Below the pieces are notes generated by a model. That model worked only from the letters and a program-made list of their open reading frames with translations. It was not told the origin of the DNA and made no database searches. Positions 36,901 through 45,128 of a DNA stretch of 64,000 nucleotides are shown piece after piece (position 1 is the stretch's first letter; every line of letters begins with the position of its first letter). The position numbers and the translations under genes are program-made. Source of the stretch: JBEVJC01 sp040510375 (lineage in GTDB: Bacteria; Bacteroidota; Bacteroidia; Chitinophagales; Chitinophagaceae); assembly GCA_040510375.1 (NCBI GenBank), contig JBEVJC010000033.1:62001-126000 (forward strand). The letters are read 5' to 3'.

Positions 36901-37222
36901 CAATCTCGATTCATATTTCCCGGTACTGCAATCATGGCTGGCTGATAATAATTATGGTACAGGCCTTGATCTCCCGCAAACGAAATATATGCTGAACGCC
37001 GCCTACCTGCGGGTGAAGAACCTTACCATCGGTTATACTATTCCTGCATCGGTAACCAAACGTTTTAATGTAAGCAGGCTCCGCGTGTATGTAACCGGTG
37101 AAAACCTGTTTGAATTTTCAGAGGTGAAAAAATATTTCGATCCGGAAGCCATTGCTGATGGTTACGGACTGGCGTATCCGTTCCAGCGTAAGTATGCGTT
37201 TGGTATTAACCTCGATTTTTAA
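33962..37222 (+). CDS. SusC/RagA-type TonB-dependent transporter, pair 2
   Basis: A 1,086-residue protein. The signal peptide (MRLLLRLKGLPFLLFIVLL..LHAM) precedes a carboxypeptidase-D-like domain (VSGKITNATGEAIAGASV, about 40-120), then MNEVIVVGYGTQKKMNVTGAV, a typical SusC motif, the plug (SPLIVIDGIAS; AASAAIYGARASFGVILITTR) and a barrel ending GINLDF. It imports the substrate captured by the SusD encoded immediately downstream. The two SusC proteins of the window differ clearly in sequence, so they are not a recent tandem duplication. Confidence 0.95.
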   Translation: MRLLLRLKGLPFLLFIVLLVGSLPQLHAMHRPEFYGQKEIPVSGKITNATGEAIAGASVQVKGSTLGTSSNESGEFHISVPENAVLVFSMVGYERQELAVSGQLSVNVQLVTSVNSMNEVIVVGYGTQKKMNVTGAVDQLSGKDIAKRPVANVFQGLQGLSPGLNISYPGGRPGATPTINVRGAANLQGNASPLIVIDGIASTADDLLRISPADIASITVLRDAASAAIYGARASFGVILITTRQGSTGHQRISYNNYFASSRSTVLPKQITDPYIYSRVLETSTDNTPWDYVNYTDYQYQWAKDRSNDPSVEDTRVDPNDPTKWIYMGSNNWNDFFFNKSNISQNHNLSFSGGSDMGNGRPFTYLLSADYTDENGLNKLARDDWKRYGLRARISFTPLKGLKLDNNLNIYQTIGSAPSQAITDLYYLQPTQVAVNPDGTWANSDAGRLGAKLTSGGRAEQNRFGFQDVIRGTLSLLNNDLQIVGNASIKRELWRANRDFRKYKIGYGPGDVREEGGTDSVSVRNGNVKHDVYDLYATYKKSLGDDHDFSIVAGYNQEEYIYTDELASRSGLVSVTLPYLGATTGTAAAYADYSTYALRSLFGRLHYEYKQRYIVEVNGRRDGSSRFPSERRQGFFPSVSAAWVASQEPFMESVTKIIPTMKFRASYGDLGNQGGNVQDFGYIQTLTPVRSPYLIDNGYPTVIGGAPALKVDPDTYTWEKVRTFNLGTDLGFLNNKLQFGFDYFVRKTIGMLAAGAELPAVIGTTPPLQNVADLETKGFELTLGYRDHFNVAAKPLNFGARFILSDSRSKVTRFNNQLQTLKDFRVGQEIGEIWGLENDGYFASAEEIAKLDQSAIIPWDALEVVAGWPRYVDQNGDGKITLGQTATEPGDLKKIGNSSPRFRFGFNLDLDWNNFDFSMFLQGVVKQDFYPHHYLFWGPYQQPYAGIYAWNLDYYRGVSETGPGRDQHSASYLNAGLADANLDSYFPVLQSWLADNNYGTGLDLPQTKYMLNAAYLRVKNLTIGYTIPASVTKRFNVSRLRVYVTGENLFEFSEVKKYFDPEAIADGYGLAYPFQRKYAFGINLDF

Positions 37223-37240
37223 TTGTTAACAAGTCTGATT

Positions 37241-39046
37241 ATGAAAAGATATATCGTTTTAGTAAGTACAGTTCTGATGCTGGGTGGACTGGCCTCCTGT
37301 AACAAGGATTTTCTTGACAGGTCGCCACAGACAGAAGTCCCCCCGGAACAGTTCTTCAACAATGAAACAGATCTGGGCCTTTACATCAATGGCCTGCTGG
37401 CACTGCCTGGTCGTAACAACTTTGTGGCGGATCAGAACACCGATGACAAGGCCACTACGGGTTCGCAGGAGATAAAGAATATGATGTACGGATCGCCAAG
37501 TTCGCAAACCATTACTGAAGGATGGGATTGGGAGCGCCTTAGGAATATCAATTACTTCCTCCAGAATTACCAGAAAGCGGATGTTACCCAGGAAGTGAAG
37601 GATCATTATGCCGGTCTCGCCCGTTTTTACCGTGCCGAATTTTACATGGAAAAAGTAAAACGTTATTCGGATGTTCCCTGGTATTCTACCACGCTTAACC
37701 CTTCTGATGTAGATGAACTTTATAAACCCCGTGATTCCCGCTCCCTGATTATTGACAGTGTGATGGCCGATCTGGAATTTGCTTCAACACATGTTAAGGA
37801 AAAGGTTCCTGCTGGCACACCCGGCAAATGGGTAGTGAAACTGGTTTATGCACGTCACTTACTTTATGAAGGAACATTTCGCAGGTATCATCCTGAACTG
37901 GGTCTCCAGTCAGGCGCTGCAACATTTATTTCAAAGGCAGCGGCTGTTGCAGGTGAGATCATGACATCCGGAAAGTTCAGGATTTTTACCGAGAGTGGTC
38001 CGGCTGCAGACTATGCGAGTCTTTTTAACAGCGCAAGCCTGGCTGCTAATCCGGAAGTGATGCTGGTACATGTATATGATGAAGCTCTTGGTCACAGTGG
38101 TAACAACAACAGTACCGTAATGGACTATGAGATGTCGCCTTCCCGCGATCTGATACAGGAGTACCTGATGAAAGATGGTAGCCGTTTCACTGACCAGCCC
38201 GGTTATAAGAATTTCCAGTTTGTGAAAGAGTTTGAGAACCGCGATCCAAGGTTGTCGCAAACAATTATGGCACCCGGGATTATCCTGGCATCCACACCAT
38301 CAAAACCGTATATACAGCGGCTCAATAAAAACTTTACTGGCTATCACCAGTTGAAAGGTTATATCAATACAATTGATACTAAAGTCAGCAATGATGTTGA
38401 TTTCCCGGCATACCGTTTTGCAGAGGTTTTGTTGATTATTGCTGAAGCAAAGGCAGAGGATGGAACCCTGACCCAGGGCGACCTTGACCTCACCGTCAAC
38501 CAGCTTCGTACAAGGGTTGGTATGCCGGCGATGTCGCTGGCAGCGGCAAATGCTTCGCCCGACCCTGTGCTTTCATCGAAATACCCAGATGTAACCGGTG
38601 CAAATAAAGGAGTAATCCTGGAGATCCGCCGCGAAAAAAGGGTGGAGTTCGCTGCAGAGGGATACAGGTTTGATGATCTTATGCGCTGGCATGCAGGCAA
38701 ACTCATTGAAGCGATTCCTGAAGGTATGTACTTTCCTGGCCTGGGTAAGTTCGACCTCACCGGTGATGGCATAGAAGATATTATCCTGATCGACAAGTCG
38801 GCTACTATCCCTGCTGCTGAAGACCAGGAAAAAAATTCATTGGGTGAAAATCTTGTATACTATAAAGCAGGTACGATCAATGATAATGTGACCGTTTATT
38901 TGAAAAATGGGAATGCGGGTGGAACAATGGTTACCGATAACCGGATGCGACAGTTCATTGAACCAAAATATTACTACCGGCCTGTTCCGTTTAGCCAGAT
39001 GACATTAAATCCGCATCTCGCACCACAGTTGTTTGACTGGAATTAA
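37241..39046 (+). CDS. SusD/RagB-like substrate-binding lipoprotein, pair 2
   Basis: A 601-residue lipoprotein from the ATG at 37241: signal MKRYIVLVSTVLMLGGLAS then C20, followed by NKDFLDRSPQTEVPPEQFFNNE, the classical SusD opening. TPR-like helices in the middle and the EIRREKRVEFAAEGYRFDDLMRW block near residue 470-490 are diagnostic for SusD/RagB. It follows susC-2 by 18 bases and precedes two phosphoesterase genes without a gap, so the four genes form one operon. Confidence 0.95.
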   Translation: MKRYIVLVSTVLMLGGLASCNKDFLDRSPQTEVPPEQFFNNETDLGLYINGLLALPGRNNFVADQNTDDKATTGSQEIKNMMYGSPSSQTITEGWDWERLRNINYFLQNYQKADVTQEVKDHYAGLARFYRAEFYMEKVKRYSDVPWYSTTLNPSDVDELYKPRDSRSLIIDSVMADLEFASTHVKEKVPAGTPGKWVVKLVYARHLLYEGTFRRYHPELGLQSGAATFISKAAAVAGEIMTSGKFRIFTESGPAADYASLFNSASLAANPEVMLVHVYDEALGHSGNNNSTVMDYEMSPSRDLIQEYLMKDGSRFTDQPGYKNFQFVKEFENRDPRLSQTIMAPGIILASTPSKPYIQRLNKNFTGYHQLKGYINTIDTKVSNDVDFPAYRFAEVLLIIAEAKAEDGTLTQGDLDLTVNQLRTRVGMPAMSLAAANASPDPVLSSKYPDVTGANKGVILEIRREKRVEFAAEGYRFDDLMRWHAGKLIEAIPEGMYFPGLGKFDLTGDGIEDIILIDKSATIPAAEDQEKNSLGENLVYYKAGTINDNVTVYLKNGNAGGTMVTDNRMRQFIEPKYYYRPVPFSQMTLNPHLAPQLFDWN

Positions 39047-39053
39047 TTAAAGG

Positions 39054-39956
39054 ATGAAAAGAAGAGAACTGATAAAATCAGCCGGGCTTGCGGTTATGGC
39101 AGGTGCCATCAGCAAACCCTTGCTGTCACAGGAAGTAAGCGAACATCGCAAACCGGTGCTGACCATTGCGCATATAACTGATGTGCATATTCCGGAAAAT
39201 AATCCGGAGGTTAAGGAACGCATCAGAAAATGTTTCCGCGAAATCAAACGGACACATCGCGTCGATTTTATTCTGAACGGTGGTGATTCCATTATGGATG
39301 CATCGTACGATAATGTGAGCCGTGAAAAAATGCTGGCGCAGTGGTCGGCCTGGGACGAGGTAGTTGCAGAACTGAACGGATCCGAGATCTTCAGTTGCAT
39401 CGGTAATCATGATTCCTGGTGGGCTGCGCCGGGTAAGGATGACAAGATGTATGGTAAAGATTATGTCATCAGCCGGCTCCGGATTCCCGCCCGTTATTAT
39501 AGTTTTGACAGGAGTGGATGGCATTTTATCATCCTTGATGGGAACAATGAAAAAGTTTCCCTGGATGAGGTGCAATTTGAATGGCTCAAAAATGACCTGT
39601 CGTCGCTGAAGGAGAATACGCCCGTACTGCTGATGTCGCATTTCCCGGTGTTTGGGGCCACACCCGTTCTGGTAGGCGGCAATCATTCAGACAATAATAA
39701 ACTGAAGTCGCTGTTTTACCAGCACAGGGATAAGGTCAGGGGTATGCTGAGCGGGCATAATCATCTGGTAGACCAGACCGTTTATAATAATGTTCAGTAT
39801 TGTTGCAATGGTGCATTAAGTGGGTTCTGGTGGGGTGATGGCGACCAGGATTCTGCCGGTAAAGGTTATTATTTCGAAACGCCTCCCGGTTTTGCCATCC
39901 TTCGCTTATATGCGGATGGAAAACTGGAAAATGAATATATTCCACATAATTTTTAA
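39054..39956 (+). CDS. Exported calcineurin-like metallophosphoesterase
   Basis: A 300-residue enzyme. The N-terminus MKRRELIKSAGLAVMAGA looks like a twin-arginine-type signal. All metallophosphatase motifs are present: D43/H45 in ITDVHIPE, D78 in NGGDSIMD, GNHD at 117-120, SHFPVFG, and GHNH near residue 240. Such enzymes cleave phosphomonoesters or phosphodiesters (the family includes glycerophosphodiesterase GpdQ and cyclic-nucleotide phosphodiesterases). It starts 7 bases after susD-2 and is followed after 9 bases by another phosphoesterase, so the Sus substrate is likely phosphorylated. Confidence 0.9.
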   Translation: MKRRELIKSAGLAVMAGAISKPLLSQEVSEHRKPVLTIAHITDVHIPENNPEVKERIRKCFREIKRTHRVDFILNGGDSIMDASYDNVSREKMLAQWSAWDEVVAELNGSEIFSCIGNHDSWWAAPGKDDKMYGKDYVISRLRIPARYYSFDRSGWHFIILDGNNEKVSLDEVQFEWLKNDLSSLKENTPVLLMSHFPVFGATPVLVGGNHSDNNKLKSLFYQHRDKVRGMLSGHNHLVDQTVYNNVQYCCNGALSGFWWGDGDQDSAGKGYYFETPPGFAILRLYADGKLENEYIPHNF

Positions 39957-39965
39957 TAAGTGAAA

Positions 39966-41195
39966 ATGAAGAAGCTGGTTCTATGTCTTGTTGTGCTGAC
40001 CGCGGTTAATGTAACATTTGGTCAGAGGGCTAAGAAAGTCCTGTTTGTGATTGTAGATGGCATATCTGCAGATGTGATTGAGAAATTAAATACACCTGGT
40101 CTTGATAGTATCTCTGCCGTTGGTGGATACACAAGGGCACATGTGGGTGGTGAAAAAGCTGGTTATTCAGAAACCCCGACAATTTCTGCGGTGGGCTACA
40201 ATAGCCTGCTGACGGGCACCTGGGTGAACAAACATAATGTATGGGACAATGATATTGCAGCGCCCAATTATGCTTATCCGACTATCTTCCGTTTGTTCAG
40301 GGAGCAATATCCGGAGAAAAAAATAGCGGTGTTTTCAAGCTGGCTCGATAACCGCACAAAGCTGGTTGGTGACGGACTTGCTTCGACCGGTAACCTGCAT
40401 GTGGATTATCATTACGATGGACTGGAACTCGATTCAGTAAGGTTTCCGCAGGATGAGGCCCGTGAATTCATGCATAAGATTGACGAATCGGTAGTGGATA
40501 CGGCTGCGGCATATATCCGCAAGTATTCTCCGGATCTGTCATGGGTTTACCTGGAATATACCGATGATATGGGACATGGATTTGGTGACAGTGAACAGTT
40601 TTATCGTTCCATCGGTTATATGGATAAACAGATGGCGCGTTTATGGTCGGCTATTAAATTCCGTGAACAACAATTCGGCGAAGACTGGCAGATCTATATC
40701 ACAACCGACCATGGCCGACATGCAAAAGATGGAAAAGAGCATGGAGGGCAAACTGACCGTGAACGCCTTACCTGGATTGTAACCAATGCAGGATCACTGA
40801 ACAGTTATTTCAAATCGGGCAATGCAGGAATAGTGGATATCATGCCTTCTATTGCTTCACACCTGGGTGTGAAGATGAGTCCGGAAATTGCAAGGGAAGT
40901 AGATGGTGTATCACTTACCGGAAAGATCTCGGCGGTTTCTGCAACTGCAACGCTTAATGGAAAAGTCCTGAAACTCGGATGGACGCCGGTCAACTCGGTT
41001 GGAAAGGTAAAGATCTGGGTCAGCGAGACCAATAATTTTAAAACAGGGGGTCATGATGAATATAAACTCCTGGGCGAAGCGTCTGTAAAGTCGGCCGGTA
41101 CTGAAATTACCATAACCGGAGCGCCTTCGAAATTTTACAAGATTGCGTTGGAATTCCCGATGAATACCCTGAACAGATGGGTGATTGTTAAGTAG
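39966..41195 (+). CDS. Secreted alkaline-phosphatase-superfamily enzyme (2)
   Basis: A 409-residue protein from the ATG at 39966 (an in-frame GTG lies at 39960). The signal peptide MKKLVLCLVVLTAVNVTFGQ precedes a type-I phosphodiesterase/nucleotide-pyrophosphatase-like domain: D31 in VIVDGISAD, the candidate nucleophile among T72-S74 in ETPTISAVGYNSLLTG, YTDDMGHGFG and TTDHGRHAKDGKEHGG. About 80 C-terminal residues form an Ig/fibronectin-like sandwich. It may act with the upstream metallophosphoesterase, for example diester first and monoester second. It differs from the enzyme of operon 1 and is not a tandem copy. Confidence 0.85.
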   Translation: MKKLVLCLVVLTAVNVTFGQRAKKVLFVIVDGISADVIEKLNTPGLDSISAVGGYTRAHVGGEKAGYSETPTISAVGYNSLLTGTWVNKHNVWDNDIAAPNYAYPTIFRLFREQYPEKKIAVFSSWLDNRTKLVGDGLASTGNLHVDYHYDGLELDSVRFPQDEAREFMHKIDESVVDTAAAYIRKYSPDLSWVYLEYTDDMGHGFGDSEQFYRSIGYMDKQMARLWSAIKFREQQFGEDWQIYITTDHGRHAKDGKEHGGQTDRERLTWIVTNAGSLNSYFKSGNAGIVDIMPSIASHLGVKMSPEIAREVDGVSLTGKISAVSATATLNGKVLKLGWTPVNSVGKVKIWVSETNNFKTGGHDEYKLLGEASVKSAGTEITITGAPSKFYKIALEFPMNTLNRWVIVK

Positions 41196-41218
41196 TTTTA
41201 CGACATATAATATTTTTT

Positions 41219-41256
41219 ACAAAGGGAACCCTCTGCAGGTTCCCTTTGTATATTTG
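41219..41256 (+). terminator. Strong terminator ending the second SusCD operon
   Basis: ACAAAGGGAACC (41219-41230) and GGTTCCCTTTGT (41238-41249) form a perfect 12-bp stem with a 7-base loop, followed by ATATTT. It lies 23 bases after the phosphoesterase stop codon. The T-run is modest but the stem is very stable. Confidence 0.75.
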
Positions 41257-41321
41257 GTAAGAATTCTCATCCATTCGTTCGACGTGTTCGGGATGTTTTG
41301 GCAGGTAATAAAGAAAATCAA

Positions 41322-41666
41322 ATGACAAATTTTTCGCCGGGAACCGATGTTGTTTATTACTTCAAAGTTAAAAAGGTCTCGAAAAGTTCAAATAGCTTAG
41401 TGACAGAATCTGTTAATGACATAAGCAATTTTGAATTTACAATTCATTATGAAAAACGGGGGGACGGGTTTCGTACAGGCAAATTTAATCTCACTTTAGT
41501 CAGCTTTTCACCCGAGGTTGCTCTGGAAGATAATAGCACAATGGTTTCCAATGCCGGTTTTCTGGAGAATTTTATAGCGATCAAAAACAAAGGTTTACAG
41601 GTATTGTCAAATTCGGAAAGGTTTTTCAAACGCTGGAAACATCAGGACCTGGAATTACATTTTTAG
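41322..41666 (+). CDS. Unknown 114-residue protein
   Basis: A soluble protein from the ATG at 41322 (MTNFSPGTDVVYYFKVKKVSKSSNS); a TTG at 41298 would add eight residues. It shows a beta-rich pattern (TDVVYYFKV; FEFTIHYEKRGDGFRTGKFNLTLVSF) without signal peptide or known catalytic motif. The DNA looks AT-richer than its neighbours. It is preceded by the strong terminator of the Sus operon, so it has its own promoter, which I cannot identify. Function unknown. Confidence 0.5.
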   Translation: MTNFSPGTDVVYYFKVKKVSKSSNSLVTESVNDISNFEFTIHYEKRGDGFRTGKFNLTLVSFSPEVALEDNSTMVSNAGFLENFIAIKNKGLQVLSNSERFFKRWKHQDLELHF

Positions 41667-41802
41667 TTGAGGATGACATTCTGGTGGAAAGCAACTCTCA
41701 ATAGTAGGTCATTTTTGTTTAGGTCGGGGTTTGTTCATGACTCCTTGAATAACTCGCCGAAAATCGTCATAAACAACATTCTTAAAAATTTGCTGCTGGC
41801 AT

Positions 41803-42639
41803 ATGAGAACATTAGGCGTATTGATACTTTTTTGGCTCGGACTTGCGGGGTGTAAAACTCAGGCGCGGGACACTTCGTTATCTGTATATACAAAGGAAGA
41901 TATTCTTAATGACCTGGAACATCTTCAGCCTTATAAACAATTACCTGACTTTGAGCATCCGTATTTATACACGGCAGGAAGCCGCATCACTCTCTTTGCC
42001 GATAGCACAAGATGGGCTATCGTGTTTGAAAAAGTCGGATACGGTGAAGGTGCTGAATTAGAACTTACTTTTTTCGGGAACTGCCTCGTCAATCAGCCAA
42101 AACAAGGACTTAATGGACAGTATTTGGGTAATTGCTCCTATTTCCAACTAATAACGCCAAACGAATTGGCAAACATTGAAGCAGGAAGGGAACCAGAGTC
42201 ATTTGAACTTGTTTCCAGAGATGCAAAACAGTTAAAAGTCAGGGATACTTATTTACCTATCGAGCATGATGTACAAAAGTACAAACAGAAGAAAATTAAT
42301 GTCCAGGACTTTGACAATCCTGCACGTTTAATCGATTTTACCGCTTTAGTACGTTATTTATTTGAAGAAAATTCAGAGTTGTTCAGGGCTACGGAGGTTG
42401 AATTGAGAAGTTTGTTGCCAAATAATTTGCCAAAGCTATTTGTGATCAACAAATGGCATCACAAATCCTATTACGTTTTTCCGGATGGCAGCAATAAACC
42501 ATATGGCGTGAAGCCCCGGGATTACGAGACCTATCCTATGATCGGGGATATTTTAGAGACGAAGGATACAACAAAGTGGAAGCCGACATTGAAACCTAAT
42601 AATGATTGGCGATATTGGCCGAAAGCGGGCGGAATGTGA
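41803..42639 (+). CDS. Unknown lipoprotein (possibly DUF7003)
   Basis: A 278-residue lipoprotein: signal MRTLGVLILFWLGLAG then C17. The segment YLYTAGSRITLFADSTRWAIVFEKVGY reminds me of the DUF7003 family, which I cannot confirm. Two cysteines (FFGNC and YLGNC) could form a disulfide. The DNA is visibly AT-richer than the flanking genes and its codon use seems different, hinting at acquisition or a shell-gene. The nearest neighbours are unrelated. Confidence 0.6.
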   Translation: MRTLGVLILFWLGLAGCKTQARDTSLSVYTKEDILNDLEHLQPYKQLPDFEHPYLYTAGSRITLFADSTRWAIVFEKVGYGEGAELELTFFGNCLVNQPKQGLNGQYLGNCSYFQLITPNELANIEAGREPESFELVSRDAKQLKVRDTYLPIEHDVQKYKQKKINVQDFDNPARLIDFTALVRYLFEENSELFRATEVELRSLLPNNLPKLFVINKWHHKSYYVFPDGSNKPYGVKPRDYETYPMIGDILETKDTTKWKPTLKPNNDWRYWPKAGGM

Positions 42640-42718
42640 AGTAATTTAACCGACAGCTAGCGATTCATGAATTATTCGTAAAATGCAGTTGAATTTTCCA
42701 AACCTTTAAACCTGACAA

Positions 42719-43507
42719 ATGAAAATAGCCATCGCTTCTCCACCGGTTCCCGCTTCAATTGCCCAGGGTTTGTCTACACTGGAAGCGATGGTAACAGATG
42801 CTGCGCGGCAGGGAGCGAAGATCATCTGTTTTCCAGAATCATATATCCCCGGTTATCCCGGAATGGGTGATCCACATGAAGACCGCTCCCTGCAACGGTT
42901 ACAGGCCGCGTTGGACCAGGCTTGTGAAATAGCAGTTAAACATTCCATTGCGGTCATTCTTCCGATGGACTGGCATGCGGGCAACAAACTGTTGAATGTG
43001 GCATTTGTGATTTCAGAGAAGGGAGAGGTATTGGGTTACCAATCGAAAAACCAACTGGACCCATCGGAAGATAATTTCTGGGAACCTGGTGACAGACGCC
43101 AGGTTTTTGACATAAACGGTCTCCGGATCGGCATTGCCATCTGCCATGAGGCTTTCCGTTATCCCGAAACAGTGAGGTGGGCCGCCCGCCACGGTGCACA
43201 GATCGTTTTCCATCCGCATTTTACCGGAAGCAACACGAATGGCCCGGAGCTCAGCAGCTGGGGCGCTTTCTCCAATCCTTATTACGAACGGGCTATGATG
43301 ATGCGTGCACTGGAAAATACAATCTATTTTGCAAGCTCCAACTATGCCACCCGCTTTCCCGAATCTGCCAGTGCAATTATTTCGCCGGATGGCTCCTGTC
43401 TGGTCCATGCTGTTTATACAATACCATCTGTAATTGTAGCTGACATTAATCCGGATCTAGCAACTGGATTTCTGGCCAACAGGTTCAAACCGGAGACCTA
43501 TAACTGA
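42719..43507 (+). CDS. Carbon-nitrogen hydrolase (nitrilase superfamily)
   Basis: A 262-residue amidohydrolase with the full Glu-Lys-Cys triad: E40 in FPESYIPGYPG, K110 in YQSKNQLDP and C142 in IAICHEAFRYPE. The length and lack of extra domains point to an omega-amidase, ureidopropionase or aliphatic-nitrilase-like branch rather than NAD synthetase. It appears monocistronic, with gaps of about 80 and 220 bases on either side. Substrate unknown. Confidence 0.88.
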   Translation: MKIAIASPPVPASIAQGLSTLEAMVTDAARQGAKIICFPESYIPGYPGMGDPHEDRSLQRLQAALDQACEIAVKHSIAVILPMDWHAGNKLLNVAFVISEKGEVLGYQSKNQLDPSEDNFWEPGDRRQVFDINGLRIGIAICHEAFRYPETVRWAARHGAQIVFHPHFTGSNTNGPELSSWGAFSNPYYERAMMMRALENTIYFASSNYATRFPESASAIISPDGSCLVHAVYTIPSVIVADINPDLATGFLANRFKPETYN

Positions 43508-43545
43508 TCGTTCATTTCGCAACCTACTCCAATGTGTAAATGGAC

Positions 43546-43675
43546 CCGGCACATTCCATTACGGAATTTTCCGATCAGTCAATTGCATATTTCTTCCAAA
43601 ATCATTTACTGTCACTCATTCGGCTATTGATTTTGCCCATTCGCCTATTGGTAATCAATGAGGGCAATGTGCCGG
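43546..43675. repeat. Long-spaced inverted repeat upstream of the TolC-ABC export operon
   Basis: CCGGCACATT (43546-43555) and AATGTGCCGG (43666-43675) are perfect 10-base inverted arms 110 bases apart. A second pair, TTGCCCATT and AATGAGGGCAA, lies nested inside (about 43634-43667). The right arm directly abuts a candidate -7 box. It could be a leader structure, paired operator half-sites or a decayed MITE; no target-site duplication is visible. Confidence 0.45.
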
Positions 43676-43676
43676 T

Positions 43677-43684
43677 TAGATTTG
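43677..43684 (+). promoter_or_regulatory. Candidate promoter -7 box of the TolC-ABC export operon
   Basis: TAGATTTG is an exact match to TAnnTTTG, 42 bases before the TolC ATG. The nearest upstream TTG (43648-43650) is 26 bases away, longer than the usual 19-21. Confidence 0.45.
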
Positions 43685-43725
43685 TTTTGCGTTTCAGCAA
43701 TTCAATCAGAATCAAAAACAGTTAA

Positions 43726-45117
43726 ATGCCAAAATCCCTGCGGTATATTGCCCTGTTATCCCTGTTTGCAATATCGGTTGTATGTAAGTCGCAGTCCAAC
43801 GTTCCCACCCTTACCGAATTAATCGACAGTGCATTGTTGTACGACTATACACTGTTGAACGAAAAGATTGATATCAGTCAGTCTGAACTCGAGAAACAAC
43901 AATTGCAGGACGCCTTCCTGCCGCGACTAAGCGTCAATGGTGCCAACGGTTTCTCCATTAATTCCCTGTCGATAAAAACCAAGGAAATTGTTATCCCGCA
44001 ACTCAATATTCGGATAGATGAACAACGAAACAGGTTTACGCTCACTTCTGTATTATCAACATTCAATGCTGACGCGAGTATGCTTCTTTATTCAGGTGGT
44101 AAAATTCCATTGTTAAAAAGAGCAGTAGAGGAACGCATCAGGGCGCAGGGTTTCCTTACACTCCGGCAAAAAGAAGAAATCATCAGTGATGTGATCAATA
44201 CATACGATCAGCTGGCATTACTTAAACAGGCGCGGATCGTATTGAATGAAAGTGAAAAAAGACTGGCAGCAAACCTGAAGATTTCCGATAAATCATTCAG
44301 CTATGGTCTGATCACTGAATACGAACGGCAGAAGATTGAAGTTGCGCAGGCGCAGCTGGCTTCGAAAATTACCGACTACGACGGAAAATTAACGCTGGTG
44401 CTGGAAAAACTTTTCTGGCTCACCCATATTCCGATAGAGAGGCTGAAGCTGATCAGTAATACACTTGAGCCGATGGACAGCGGTCTCGATCACCACACGA
44501 TCGAAAACCGACCGGAACTCAAGGCTTCCGAGGCTATCATCGCTGCGCAGCAGTATAAGATAAAAGCAGAAAAAACATGGAGGATCCCAAAAATACAGGC
44601 AGCAGCATCGGCCGGTTATGTGGGATCTTTTTTTGGGCATCTGTCCAGTTCAAGATCAATCCTGCCCAATGGTGACAAACTTTCGTCCAGTCTCAATTCA
44701 TTATTTCTCGCGCCTACTGGCCGGATCGGCGTGGGTTTCAGCTGGAATATATTTGATGGAAGGGACGGCAAAAGGGGGATCCAGAAGGCCAAACTGGAGC
44801 TAAGCACCGCAGAAAATAATAAGGCCGACCTGCTTCAGAAACTTCACCTGAACCTCACCCGGAGTAAGACTGAATTTGCTGTTGCACTGACGCAGGTTAC
44901 GACGGGCACCAAACAACGCGAGATAACAAAAAATGCCCTGGTCCAGGCCACCCGTGAATTTCGTACCGGACTGATCCGTTCCTCCCAGCTGATCGAAGCA
45001 GAAGAAGATTTCCAGCAGGCCGATCTGGGTTTGCTTCAGGCGATCTATGACCAGCGCAGGACCGCAGTTGAATTACTGAAAGCAACAGGAAGCCTGACCA
45101 TTCAATCATTCAGATAA
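43726..45117 (+). CDS. TolC-family outer-membrane efflux protein (1)
   Basis: A 463-residue protein with a signal peptide (MPKSLRYIALLSLFAISVVCKSQ) and the two repeats of the outer-membrane efflux protein family: long coiled-coil helices (ELEKQQLQDAFLPRLSVNG; RQKEEIISDVINTYDQLALL; ATREFRTGLIRSSQLIEAEEDFQQADLG). TolC proteins form trimeric outer-membrane ducts. It heads an operon with a membrane-fusion lipoprotein and two ABC-2 permeases. Confidence 0.88.
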   Translation: MPKSLRYIALLSLFAISVVCKSQSNVPTLTELIDSALLYDYTLLNEKIDISQSELEKQQLQDAFLPRLSVNGANGFSINSLSIKTKEIVIPQLNIRIDEQRNRFTLTSVLSTFNADASMLLYSGGKIPLLKRAVEERIRAQGFLTLRQKEEIISDVINTYDQLALLKQARIVLNESEKRLAANLKISDKSFSYGLITEYERQKIEVAQAQLASKITDYDGKLTLVLEKLFWLTHIPIERLKLISNTLEPMDSGLDHHTIENRPELKASEAIIAAQQYKIKAEKTWRIPKIQAAASAGYVGSFFGHLSSSRSILPNGDKLSSSLNSLFLAPTGRIGVGFSWNIFDGRDGKRGIQKAKLELSTAENNKADLLQKLHLNLTRSKTEFAVALTQVTTGTKQREITKNALVQATREFRTGLIRSSQLIEAEEDFQQADLGLLQAIYDQRRTAVELLKATGSLTIQSFR

Positions 45118-45128
45118 CATAACCAAAT

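Noticed and set aside
22943..39046. The two SusCD pairs as a tandem duplication
   Set aside because: The SusC and SusD proteins differ clearly in N-terminal domains and family subtype, so a recent duplication is unlikely.
41667..41855. A 62-residue frame between the two orphan genes
   Set aside because: It overlaps the start of the lipoprotein gene, whose signal peptide and lipobox are clear.
43540..43725. A 61-residue frame before the TolC gene
   Set aside because: It spans the long inverted repeat and promoter region and has no protein-like features.
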